Part shown: positions 1 to 7,324 of the stretch, piece by piece
Numbering within the stretch: position 1 is the stretch's first letter
Layout: every line of letters begins with the position of its first letter
Source of the DNA: Clostridiales bacterium UBA3758
GTDB lineage: Bacteria > Bacillota > Clostridia > Oscillospirales > Oscillospiraceae
Direction: 5' to 3'
Length of the DNA stretch: 64,000 nucleotides
Assembly: GCA_002371675.1 (NCBI GenBank)
Contig: DFGE01000022.1
Location: 186,001-250,000, forward strand
Notes under the pieces: model-generated
The model's input: only the letters and a program-made list of their open reading frames with translations
What the model was told of the DNA's origin: nothing
Database searches by the model: none
Position numbers and translations under genes: made by a program

Positions 1-64
1 GGTCGAGCTCGCCCTTTACGCCGATCAGCAATCGCCCGGCGCTGTATACCGCCGATATGTCCAT
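1..64 (-). CDS. spoIIAA: Anti-sigma F factor antagonist SpoIIAA, N-terminal fragment
   Basis: Only the first 21 codons lie in the window; the gene continues past position 1. They read MDISAVYSAGRLLIGVKGEL followed by D. This matches the opening of STAS-domain anti-anti-sigma factors, where a GELD(H) turn follows the first strands. The ATG at 64-62 is preceded by AAGGAGG with 7 nt spacing; a second ATG at 69-67 is too close to that site. In the family, SpoIIAA binds SpoIIAB to release sigma F in the forespore. The assignment rests on few residues and on the sporulation character of the region; another STAS protein is possible. Confidence 0.55.
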   Translation of the reverse strand, partial: MDISAVYSAGRLLIGVKGELD

Positions 65-83
65 GTCATTCCTCCTTATGTAC

Positions 84-120
84 AAAAAAATAACGCCGCA
101 GGCAGGGCCTGCAGCGTTAT
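84..120 (-). terminator. Rho-independent terminator after valS
   Basis: A 13-bp stem with one mismatch and a short loop (91-120) is followed on the minus strand by seven T residues (90-84). It lies 48 bases past the valS stop and only about 20 bases before the spoIIAA start, which leaves little room for a separate spoIIAA promoter. Confidence 0.85.
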
Positions 121-167
121 TGTAAGCGGTTTTTGCTGTGAAGACGGTCGTATTCGGCCGTTCTCGT

Positions 168-2792
168 TTATTTGCCGAGGTTTTCGAGGCTCAGCTTGAG
201 GTTTTCGATCAGAGCCTCGAGCTTGGCCTTCTTTTCGCGCTCCGCGTTGACCACGGCTTCGGGCGCGCGGGTGACGAAGTTCTGGTTGGAGAGCTTTCCG
301 ATCTGCCCGGCGAGCTGCTTTTCGGCGTTAGCCAGCTCCTTTTCAATGCGGGCTCTTTCCTTTTCGAAATCGACAAGCTCAGCCATGGGGATGAAGAGGC
401 GGGCGTTGTCGGTCACGACAGAGACCATGCCGGCTGTGCTCTCGGGAGCAGCGTCCAGAACGGAGACCTCGCTGGCATAGGCGAGCTTGCAGATATAGCT
501 GACACCGGCCTCAAAGGCGGCCTTCTTGTCCGTGGCGATGAGCAGATGCGCCTTGCGGGAGGGCGGCACGTTCATCTCGCTGCGGCGGGCGCGCACGGCC
601 TTGATGGCGGTCATGACCATCTCGAAGCTCTCCTCGTCCTCCGGGAAGCTCAGCGCCTCCTGATAGGCGGGGTAGCGCTCGACCATCAGGGCCTCGCCCT
701 CATGCGGCAGCGCCTGCCAGATTTCCTCGGTGATGAAGGGCATGAAGGGGTGCACGAGCTTGAGGATCTCGGTCAGCACGTAGAGCAGCACCTTCTGGGC
801 GGAGAGCCTGGAGGCCTCGTCCTCGCCGTTGAGGCGGGGCTTGGTGAGCTCGATGTACCAGTCGCAGAAGCTGTCCCAGATGAAATCGTAGATCTTGCCC
901 GCGGCCACGCCCAGCTCATAGCTGTCCATATTCTCGCAGACTTCCTTCACGGTGTCGTTGAGCTTGGAGAGGATCCACTTATCCTCGATCTCCAGCTTTT
1001 CAGGCAGCTCGTTGCGGTCGATCGTGAGGTTCATCATCACGAAGCGGCTGGCATTCCAGAGCTTGTTGCAGAAGTTGCGCATGGCCTCGCACTTTTCGAC
1101 ATAAAAGCGCATGTCGTTGCCGGGGCTGTTGCCGGTGATGAGGTTGTAGCGCAGCGCGTCTGCGCCGTATTTCTCCACGATCTCCAGCGGGTCGATGCCG
1201 TTCCCGAGAGACTTGGACATCTTGCGTCCCTGACTGTCGCGCACGATGCCGTGGATGAACACCGTCTTGAAAGGCTCCTCGTCCATCTGCTCCATAGCGG
1301 AGAAGATCATGCGGGCGACCCAGAAGAAGATGATATCATAGCCCGTGACCATGACGGAGGTCGGATACCAGTAGTCCAGAGCCTCCGTCCTGTCCGGCCA
1401 GCCCATCGTGGAGAAGGGCCAGAGCGCGGAGGAGAACCAAGTGTCCAGCACGTCCTCCTCGCGGTGGATGTTCCTGCTGCCGCATTTCTCGCAGGCGCAG
1501 GCGTCCTCGCGGGAGACGGTGATGTGCCCGCAGTCGTCGCAGTACCAGGCGGGGATCTGGTGGCCCCACCAGAGCTGGCGGGAGATGCACCAGTCGTGCA
1601 CATTCTCCATCCAGTTGAGATAGGTCTTCGTAAAGCGCTCGGGGACGAACTTGATGCGCCCGTCCTTAACGACTTCAATCGCCTTTTTGGCGAGCGGCGC
1701 CATCTTCACGAACCACTGCGGGCTCGTCAGCGGCTCCACGACCGTGCCGCAGCGGTAGCAGCAGCCGACATTGTGATTATAGGGCTCGACCTTCACGAGA
1801 TAGCCCTGCTCCTCGAGATCGGCCACGATCGCCTTGCGGGCCTCGTAGCGATCCATTCCGTTGTACTTGCCGCCGTTGATGATCCGCGCATCCTCGTCGA
1901 TGCACTGGATCTGCTCGAGATCGTGGCGCAGGCCAACCTCATAGTCGTTGGGGTCGTGGCAGGGCGTCATCTTCACGGCGCCGGTACCGAAGCCGAGCTC
2001 CACGTAGTCATCCGCCACGATGGGCAGGCGGCGCCCGACGAGCGGCAGGATGGCATGCTTGCCGACAAGGTGCCGATAGCGCTCATCCTGCGGATTCACG
2101 GCGACGCCGGAGTCGCCCAGCATGGTTTCGGGACGCGTGGTGGCGATGATAAACTCCTCCTCGGAGTCCTCGATCGGATAACGGATATACCAGAAGGAGC
2201 CTGGAATATCCTTATATTCGACCTCCGCGTCCGAGAGGGCGGTGCGGCAGTGCGGGCACCAGTTGATGATGCGGCTGCCCTTATAGATCAGACCCTTCTC
2301 GTAGAGCCGACAGAAGGACTCGCGCACGGCCTTGGCGCAGGTCTCGTCCATGGTGAAGCGGCTGCGATCCCAGTCACAGGAAACGCCCATGCTCTTCTGC
2401 TGCTCGACGATGCGGTCGCCGTACTGTTCCTTCCATTTCCAGACGCGCTCGAGGAACTTGTCGCGCCCGAGGTCGTAGCGAGTAAGGCCCTCCTCCTTAC
2501 GGAGCACCTCCTCGACCTTGATCTGCGTGGCGATGCCGGCGTGATCGACGCCGGGGAGCCAGAGCGCGGAATAGCTCTGCATCCGCTTGTAGCGCGTGAG
2601 AATGTCCTGCAGCGTTGCGTCAAGGGCGTGCCCCATGTGCAGCTGCCCCGTGACATTCGGGGGCGGCATCACGATGGAGAAGGGCTTCTTCTCCGGATCG
2701 ACCTTGCCCTTGAACCAGCCGCCCTGCATCCAGAAATCGTAGATCTTCTTCTCGACCTTCTGGGGTTCATACACTTTCGGAAGTTCTTTCAT
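168..2792 (-). CDS. valS: Valine--tRNA ligase (ValRS)
   Basis: Class Ia aminoacyl-tRNA synthetase that charges tRNA-Val in the cytoplasm and edits mischarged threonine. The 874-residue product has the usual family length (about 880). The class I signature appears as PPNVTGQLHMGHAL near residue 50, and the second signature GRKMSKS lies past mid-protein. CP1 editing-domain sequence (TTRPETMLGD) lies between them. The C-terminus is a charged coiled coil (FEKERARIEKELANAEKQL) typical of ValRS. I chose the ATG at 2792 because AGGAGG lies 6 bases upstream; the frame stays open to 3107 but those upstream codons overlap the neighbouring gene. It sits 17 bp behind a small membrane-protein gene, both downstream of a T-box leader. 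Confidence 0.97.
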   Translation of the reverse strand: MKELPKVYEPQKVEKKIYDFWMQGGWFKGKVDPEKKPFSIVMPPPNVTGQLHMGHALDATLQDILTRYKRMQSYSALWLPGVDHAGIATQIKVEEVLRKEEGLTRYDLGRDKFLERVWKWKEQYGDRIVEQQKSMGVSCDWDRSRFTMDETCAKAVRESFCRLYEKGLIYKGSRIINWCPHCRTALSDAEVEYKDIPGSFWYIRYPIEDSEEEFIIATTRPETMLGDSGVAVNPQDERYRHLVGKHAILPLVGRRLPIVADDYVELGFGTGAVKMTPCHDPNDYEVGLRHDLEQIQCIDEDARIINGGKYNGMDRYEARKAIVADLEEQGYLVKVEPYNHNVGCCYRCGTVVEPLTSPQWFVKMAPLAKKAIEVVKDGRIKFVPERFTKTYLNWMENVHDWCISRQLWWGHQIPAWYCDDCGHITVSREDACACEKCGSRNIHREEDVLDTWFSSALWPFSTMGWPDRTEALDYWYPTSVMVTGYDIIFFWVARMIFSAMEQMDEEPFKTVFIHGIVRDSQGRKMSKSLGNGIDPLEIVEKYGADALRYNLITGNSPGNDMRFYVEKCEAMRNFCNKLWNASRFVMMNLTIDRNELPEKLEIEDKWILSKLNDTVKEVCENMDSYELGVAAGKIYDFIWDSFCDWYIELTKPRLNGEDEASRLSAQKVLLYVLTEILKLVHPFMPFITEEIWQALPHEGEALMVERYPAYQEALSFPEDEESFEMVMTAIKAVRARRSEMNVPPSRKAHLLIATDKKAAFEAGVSYICKLAYASEVSVLDAAPESTAGMVSVVTDNARLFIPMAELVDFEKERARIEKELANAEKQLAGQIGKLSNQNFVTRAPEAVVNAEREKKAKLEALIENLKLSLENLGK

Positions 2793-2809
2793 GCTGTCCT
2801 CCTGTATCC

Positions 2810-3328
2810 TCACTTGATTTCTTTCAGTTTCAGTCCCGTCTTTTCGGCAAGAAAGGCGCCAAAGGCGGCGGGGTCGCCCTCTGTAAAGCAGCGTTCGGGA
2901 AGGATCGTGGCGTGACGCTTGTTCACATACAGAAAATAGGTGTCCCGGCAGTGCACAATGTCGCAGATCGCGGAATACGCCAGGTCTGTGGACATGCCCC
3001 GGGCTGCTGCGTGGAGCCCCTGCTCCGTGGTCGTAACCGTCGTGGTCCCCATGGCGTTGAGGGAGCGCAGGGCGACAGTATTCCGGGACAGGTTCAAATA
3101 GACCCATAAAGCCGTCATCATAAGCAGGATCACCGCGTATCTTGTCAGCTCCGCGTTCCAGACTCTCCAGCCAGCGGCCAGGACAAATGCTGCCAGGACA
3201 GCCGCCAGGGTGAGCAGAACCAGTACATACAGAACGATATACAGCACGCGGTATCTGAGTCTCTTATGGACCCGGTTGAAGCAGCGGATATCCTCCCTGG
3301 TATAGTCGATTTCCAAGCGAAAGCTCAT
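2810..3328 (-). CDS. YcxB-like small membrane protein
   Basis: A 172-residue protein with two adjacent hydrophobic helices near residues 30-55 and 68-85, then a soluble C-terminal half of about 85 residues that resembles the YcxB-like family. Function in that family is not known to me. The ATG at 3328 follows GGAGGG with good spacing; an in-frame ATG four codons earlier overlaps that ribosome binding site. It is the first gene after the T-box terminator and is followed 17 bp later by valS, so valine starvation should raise its expression together with ValRS. Family assignment is tentative; that it is a real gene is well supported by the ribosome binding site and position. Confidence 0.75.
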   Translation of the reverse strand: MSFRLEIDYTREDIRCFNRVHKRLRYRVLYIVLYVLVLLTLAAVLAAFVLAAGWRVWNAELTRYAVILLMMTALWVYLNLSRNTVALRSLNAMGTTTVTTTEQGLHAAARGMSTDLAYSAICDIVHCRDTYFLYVNKRHATILPERCFTEGDPAAFGAFLAEKTGLKLKEIK

Positions 3329-3340
3329 GACACCCTCCAT

Positions 3341-3575
3341 AAAAAACGCCCCGAGACTCTCGTCTCAGGGCGATCATGAACCGCGGTACCACCTGAATTC
3401 CGCCTTGCGGCGGCGCTCAACAGCCCTTAACGCGGGCAACACGCCGGAACTACTCCGTTCATCCCGGGCGCTCAGGATCGACCTTCCGCATGGCTTCACA
3501 GGGACTCGCACCGACCGTCCCCTCTCTGCGATCTGCAGATGCGTACTCCTATCCGTCACAGCGCACAAAAAAATT
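3341..3575 (-). promoter_or_regulatory. T-box riboswitch leader (valine)
   Basis: On the minus strand the leader carries the diagnostic T-box sequence AGGTGGTACCGCGG (3394-3381). A competing terminator follows: stem CGCCCTGAGAC/GTCTCGGGGCG (3372-3347) and six T residues (3346-3341). Upstream are typical stem I pieces (AGAGAGGGGACGG, GGTGCGAG) and a stem III-like GAACGGAGTAGTTCCGG. A GTC codon in GGAAGGTCGATCC is the likely specifier, which agrees with valS downstream. Uncharged tRNA-Val should bind and stabilise the antiterminator. Confidence 0.93.
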
Positions 3576-3583
3576 ATATGCTG

Positions 3584-3612
3584 ATTATATAAGATGCCGA
3601 AGCGATTGTCAA
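3584..3612 (-). promoter_or_regulatory. Consensus sigma-A promoter for the T-box/valS transcript
   Basis: Minus-strand TTGACA (3612-3607), 17-bp spacer, TATAAT (3589-3584). It is a perfect match to the vegetative consensus and is placed just ahead of the T-box leader. Confidence 0.9.
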
Positions 3613-3686
3613 CTGCTCTTTTTTTCGCCTGCGAACATTTTCCGGCCAAAATTCATGGATTTGCCCCGAACAAATGTGAATTGCAC

Positions 3687-3714
3687 TTGATTTTTCCCCC
3701 CGCTGATATATAAT
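3687..3714 (+). promoter_or_regulatory. Probable sigma-A promoter for the ThrE-like exporter
   Basis: TTGATT (3687-3692), 16-bp spacer, TATAAT (3709-3714), 34 bp ahead of the start codon at 3749. It is divergent from the valS leader promoter. Confidence 0.6.
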
Positions 3715-3748
3715 TTGAATACATTCCGCCGGAGAGAAGGAGCATCCC

Positions 3749-5002
3749 ATGGACAATCAGGAGCTTCTCAAACAAATACTGAAGATCGGCAAGGAAATGC
3801 TGCGCTGCGGGGCGGAGGTCGCCCGCGCGGAGGACAGTCTTACGCGCATTTTCCGCAGCTACGGATTCACCTCCATCGACATCTGGGTCATCTCCTCAAG
3901 CATCCAGGTCACCGTTGAGACCGCAGAAGGCCAGATGCTGACCGAGACCTGCGCGATCCAGGACAACGGCATCGACTATGACCGCCTCGACCGGCTCAAC
4001 GCCCTCTCGCGCGGGATCTGTGCGCAGACTCCTTCCGTTGAAGAGATCGACCGACGGCTGCGGGAAATCCTCGCGCGTCCCGAGCCGAAGGCCGTCTGGG
4101 AGTATCTTGGCGCAATCCTCGGCTGCAGCGGCTTCTCCGTCTCCTTCGGCTGCGGAAGCGTCGATCTGATCGTCAGCGCCCTCGCGGCGGTTGTTCTCAC
4201 CTTCCTCGCGCGCTTTATCCGCAGGCACGAGAGCAACACGATCGTGTATAATTTCATTATCTCCTTCTTCGTCGCGCTGCTCATCAACTACACGATCAAC
4301 GCCGGGCTCGGCAGCAACGCCGTCGCCGTGCTGATCGGCATGGTGATGCTGCTGATCAGCGGCCTGTCCACCACCAACGGCCTGCGCGATCTGCTCCACC
4401 GCGACACCATTTCCGGCATTCTCAACATCTCCAGCTCCCTCGTCGGCGCGACGGGCATTGCGCTCGGCATTACGCTCTCCCTGCTCATCGTCGGCGTGGA
4501 CGAGGTCGCGCCGCTCAGCGCGGTCCCGGCAGTCAACGAGATCCTCGGGAGTACCGTGGCCTGCATCGGCTTCGCGCTGCTGTTCCGCTTCTGGCGCGCA
4601 AAATGTCTCTGGTCCGCCTTCGGCGCTTTTCTGATGATCTCCATCTACCGCATCGCCATGCGCTTCTCTCTGCCCCTGCTCGAGGCCGTGATCATCGCCT
4701 CCGCCTTCGCCGGCTTCTATGCGCAGATCATGGCGCGCATCAACAAGACGCCCTCTACCGCCTTTCTGACCATCGCCGTGCTTCCGATCATCCCTGGCGC
4801 GAAGCTCTTCTATATGATGTACTACATCGTCAACAGCGAGTTTGACAAGGCAAGGAGCGCCGGAGCGGACATGCTGCTCGTCTGCCTCGGTATCGCGCTG
4901 GGCTTCCTGTTTATCGACGTCACGCTCAAATATCTCACGCTGTTCCTGCAATGGATCAAGCGCGGTGTTGAAAACAGGCGCGGCGCGAAGGAGGCGAAAT
5001 GA
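3749..5002 (+). CDS. Threonine/serine exporter family protein (ThrE-like, fused form)
   Basis: A 417-residue integral membrane protein. The first ~115 residues are soluble and match the N-terminal part of the ThrE/DUF1212 family. They are followed by roughly ten hydrophobic segments. The second half (from about residue 265) resembles the DUF3815/ThrE_2 unit, which is often a separate gene, so this is the fused arrangement. Characterised relatives export threonine and serine across the cytoplasmic membrane. ATG at 3749 follows AGAAGGAG. The gene overlaps the next one by 4 bp (ATGA), which implies translational coupling. Substrate here is inferred from family only. Confidence 0.85.
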   Translation: MDNQELLKQILKIGKEMLRCGAEVARAEDSLTRIFRSYGFTSIDIWVISSSIQVTVETAEGQMLTETCAIQDNGIDYDRLDRLNALSRGICAQTPSVEEIDRRLREILARPEPKAVWEYLGAILGCSGFSVSFGCGSVDLIVSALAAVVLTFLARFIRRHESNTIVYNFIISFFVALLINYTINAGLGSNAVAVLIGMVMLLISGLSTTNGLRDLLHRDTISGILNISSSLVGATGIALGITLSLLIVGVDEVAPLSAVPAVNEILGSTVACIGFALLFRFWRAKCLWSAFGAFLMISIYRIAMRFSLPLLEAVIIASAFAGFYAQIMARINKTPSTAFLTIAVLPIIPGAKLFYMMYYIVNSEFDKARSAGADMLLVCLGIALGFLFIDVTLKYLTLFLQWIKRGVENRRGAKEAK

Positions 5003-5643
5003 TGGACGGTCTCTCCTTTATCTGGGATCTGGACGGCACGCTTCTCGACTCCTATGACGTGATGACGCGCTGTCTCCGTGACGCGCTCGCCGAGCTCGGC
5101 GCCGCGGAGGACTATGGATCCATCCGCCGCCGCATCCTCCAGAGCACCGTCAGCACCTATCTCACCGAGGCCGCAGAACGGAACAAAGTCTCCCGTGAAG
5201 CTCTATTTCGTGCCTATGTGCGCCTCAGCGCTGAGCGTGTGGACGATATCCCCGCCATGGAGCACGCAGCGGAGACGCTCTCCGCGCTGCGGGACTTGGG
5301 CGCCGTATCCTTCGTCTTTACACACCGCGGCTCGAGCGCGCGCCAGGTACTCGAACGGCTCGGGCTGAGCGGCTTCTTCACCGAAATCATCGACGGGAAC
5401 GACGGCTTCCCCCGCAAGCCCGATCCCACGGCGCTCCTCTACCTCTGCGGGAAATACAGCCTCGATCGTGCGCGCTGCTATTACGTCGGAGACCGTACGC
5501 TTGACGGGGACTGCGCTGCGAACGCCGGAATCCGGGATATTCTCTTCCTGCCGCCCGATACCCCCGTACAGCCGAGCGGGACAGAGGATTATGTCGTGCG
5601 CGACCTTCTCGAGATCCCCGCTTATTTCAAACGCGAAAACTGA
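4999..5643 (+). CDS. HAD-superfamily hydrolase (phosphoglycolate phosphatase-like)
   Basis: A 214-residue haloacid-dehalogenase fold phosphatase. Motif I is DLDGTLLDS (about residues 10-18) with the two catalytic aspartates. Motif II is a threonine in FVFTHRGSS. Motif III is the lysine in FPRKPDP, and motif IV is VGDRTLDG. A helical cap lies between motifs I and II, which places it among the PGP/Gph-like small phosphatases. Two ATG codons in tandem (4999 and 5002) follow AAGGAGG. The 4-bp overlap with the exporter gene indicates one transcript. Substrate cannot be told from sequence. Confidence 0.88.
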   Translation: MMDGLSFIWDLDGTLLDSYDVMTRCLRDALAELGAAEDYGSIRRRILQSTVSTYLTEAAERNKVSREALFRAYVRLSAERVDDIPAMEHAAETLSALRDLGAVSFVFTHRGSSARQVLERLGLSGFFTEIIDGNDGFPRKPDPTALLYLCGKYSLDRARCYYVGDRTLDGDCAANAGIRDILFLPPDTPVQPSGTEDYVVRDLLEIPAYFKREN

Positions 5644-5660
5644 ACCTGCCTGTCAATATC

Positions 5661-5814
5661 CGCCTAAAGGGCATGCAGGTCAGGGATTCGGCAGGTTTTG
5701 AGCCGCCCTTTCTCACGCATACTTCACGAAAAAACTGGATGATCCAAGCAAGGATCACCCAGTTTTTTCATATTGTCTGCGAAAGAAATCGCAGGCTCAA
5801 AACTGCGAAGCATC
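5661..5814 (+). repeat. Dispersed structured repeat, copy 1
   Basis: About 154 bp closely matching 32066-32215. Shared blocks include AGGGATTCGGCAGG, TTTTGAGCCGCCCTTT, ATACTTCACGAAAA, TTTTTCATATTGTCTGCGA and CTCAAAACTGCGAAGCATC. The centre is a hairpin (5729-5768) of AAAAAACTGG-TGATCC and its complement ending in six T residues. The loop side differs between the copies but pairing is kept. It lies between the HAD gene and spoVAD and may act as a terminator. Confidence 0.85.
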
Positions 5815-5876
5815 TCAAAAGCGGATATTTTTTGCGTTTCGTGAGAAACTACGTAAAAAAGAAAGGGAGGATGCCT

Positions 5877-6890
5877 GTGTCCGGCAGGATCGGAAAACGG
5901 AGTATCGTGTTTGATACAAAACCGGCGGTGCTTGGCTATGCGGCCGTGGTCGGAAAAAAGGAGGGCGAGGGACCGCTCAAGGATCGCTTTGACAGGATCC
6001 TGGAGGATCCCTACAACGGTGAGGAGAGTTGGGAAAAGGCGGAGACCAGCCTGATTCGCGACAGCTTCACGCTTGCCTGCAGCAAGGCGAAGCTCTCCGC
6101 TTCCGCGCTCGACGCGGTATATGCAGGGGATCTGCTCAACCAGTGTGTGAGCTCCGCCTTTGCGCTCAAGGACAGCGGCGTGCCTTACTTCGGCCTTTAC
6201 GGCGCCTGCTCCACTATGGCGGAGGCGCTGCTGCTCGCGTCCATGAGCGTGGAGGCTGGCTTCGCCGCGAGCGCCTGCGCTGTGACCGGCAGCCATTTTT
6301 GCAGCGCGGAGCGGCAATACCGCTTCCCACTGGAATACGGAGGGCAGCGCACGCCCAGCTCGCAATGGACAGTGACTGGAGCTGGCGCGGTGATCCTCGG
6401 AAAAGGCCGGAGCGGCGTGCGCGTATCCTGCGCGACTCCCGGCAGGATCGTTGACGCGGGGATCACAGATATGAGCAACATGGGCGCGGCGATGGCCCCA
6501 GCGGCGCACGATACGCTGAAGGCGCATTTTGCTGACACGGGACGCAGTTCCCAGGATTACGACGCGATCTTCACCGGGGATCTCGGCGCGCTGGGACATG
6601 ACATCCTGGAGGAGCTGTTCCGGGAGGACGGTACGGAGCTCGGCGTGCGGTATATGGACTGCGGCGTGCTGATCTACGAGCTGCGCACGCAGGAGGTCGG
6701 CGCGGGCGGCTCCGGCTGCGGCTGCAGCGCCTCGGTGCTCGCGGGACACATCCTTCCTGCCATGCGCGACGGAGTGTGGAAGCGCGTGCTCTTCGCGGCG
6801 ACCGGCGCTCTGCTCTCCCCCACCAGCGCCCAGCAGGGCAGCAGCATTCCGGGCATATGCCATGCGCTCGTGCTCGAAAAGGAGGACTGA
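5877..6890 (+). CDS. spoVAD: Stage V sporulation protein AD
   Basis: SpoVAD is part of the SpoVA channel that moves dipicolinic acid into the developing spore; it has a thiolase-like fold and binds dipicolinate. The 337-residue product carries the family opening GKRSIVFDTKPAVLGYAAVV and the conserved YGACSTMAEALLLAS and VTGSHFCSAERQYRFPLEYG blocks. I prefer the GTG at 5877: GGGAGG lies 6 bases before it, whereas the ATG at 5871 touches the ribosome binding site. The open frame extends back to 5673 but those codons come from the dispersed repeat. spoVAE follows 1 bp later; spoVAC, usually just upstream, is not in the window. Confidence 0.95.
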   Translation: MSGRIGKRSIVFDTKPAVLGYAAVVGKKEGEGPLKDRFDRILEDPYNGEESWEKAETSLIRDSFTLACSKAKLSASALDAVYAGDLLNQCVSSAFALKDSGVPYFGLYGACSTMAEALLLASMSVEAGFAASACAVTGSHFCSAERQYRFPLEYGGQRTPSSQWTVTGAGAVILGKGRSGVRVSCATPGRIVDAGITDMSNMGAAMAPAAHDTLKAHFADTGRSSQDYDAIFTGDLGALGHDILEELFREDGTELGVRYMDCGVLIYELRTQEVGAGGSGCGCSASVLAGHILPAMRDGVWKRVLFAATGALLSPTSAQQGSSIPGICHALVLEKED

Positions 6891-6891
6891 A

Positions 6892-7263
6892 ATGGAGCTC
6901 TTGTGGGATCTTGTCAAGGCCTTTGCTATAGGTGGGCTGTTGTGCGTGCTCGGGCAGCTGCTGATCGACCGCACCGGTCTCACACCGGCGCGCATCCTGA
7001 CGCTCTACGTGGTGGCCGGAGTCGTACTCGGCGCGCTCGGCCTTTATCAGCCGCTTGCGGACTGGGCGGGCGCGGGCGCGACGGTGCCGCTCACAGGCTT
7101 CGGCAACACGCTCGCCAAGGGCGTGCGCAAAGCCGTTGCGGAGCAGGGGCTGCTCGGCGTCTTCACCGGCGGCTTCACGGCCTCTGCAGGAGGCATCGCC
7201 GCGGCGGTCTTCTTCGGCGTGATCGCGTCGCTGCTCGGCAAGTCGAGGGATAAGAACGGATAA
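6892..7263 (+). CDS. spoVAE: Stage V sporulation protein AE
   Basis: A 123-residue membrane protein with three to four hydrophobic segments, characteristic of SpoVAE (SpoVAEB in Bacillus). It is a small integral component of the SpoVA dipicolinate channel in the spore inner membrane. The conserved FGNTLAKGV segment and glycine-rich GVFTGGFTASAGGIAAAV stretch are visible. ATG at 6892 follows AAGGAGG, which lies inside the last codons of spoVAD; the two genes are separated by a single base and are surely co-transcribed. Confidence 0.93.
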   Translation: MELLWDLVKAFAIGGLLCVLGQLLIDRTGLTPARILTLYVVAGVVLGALGLYQPLADWAGAGATVPLTGFGNTLAKGVRKAVAEQGLLGVFTGGFTASAGGIAAAVFFGVIASLLGKSRDKNG

Positions 7264-7267
7264 GAAA

Positions 7268-7294
7268 GCGGACCCGTCTGTGAAACGGGTCCGC
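7268..7294 (+). terminator. Hairpin after spoVAE
   Basis: Perfect 10-bp stem GCGGACCCGT/ACGGGTCCGC with a short loop, four bases after the spoVAE stop. There is no clear T tract, so termination is probable but not certain. Confidence 0.55.
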
Positions 7295-7324
7295 CTGACT
7301 TATGTATGACTAACAGGGATATGC

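Noticed and set aside
138..2915. A 925-codon open frame on the plus strand opposite valS
   Set aside because: It is the complement of a GC-rich coding sequence; the composition (many Leu, Val, Asp, His, Gly), the lack of domains and of a ribosome site show it is a shadow of valS.
5673..5876. A long N-terminal extension of SpoVAD
   Set aside because: The extra codons come from the dispersed repeat, whose second copy gives a similar peptide in a non-coding place, and GGGAGG supports the GTG at 5877.
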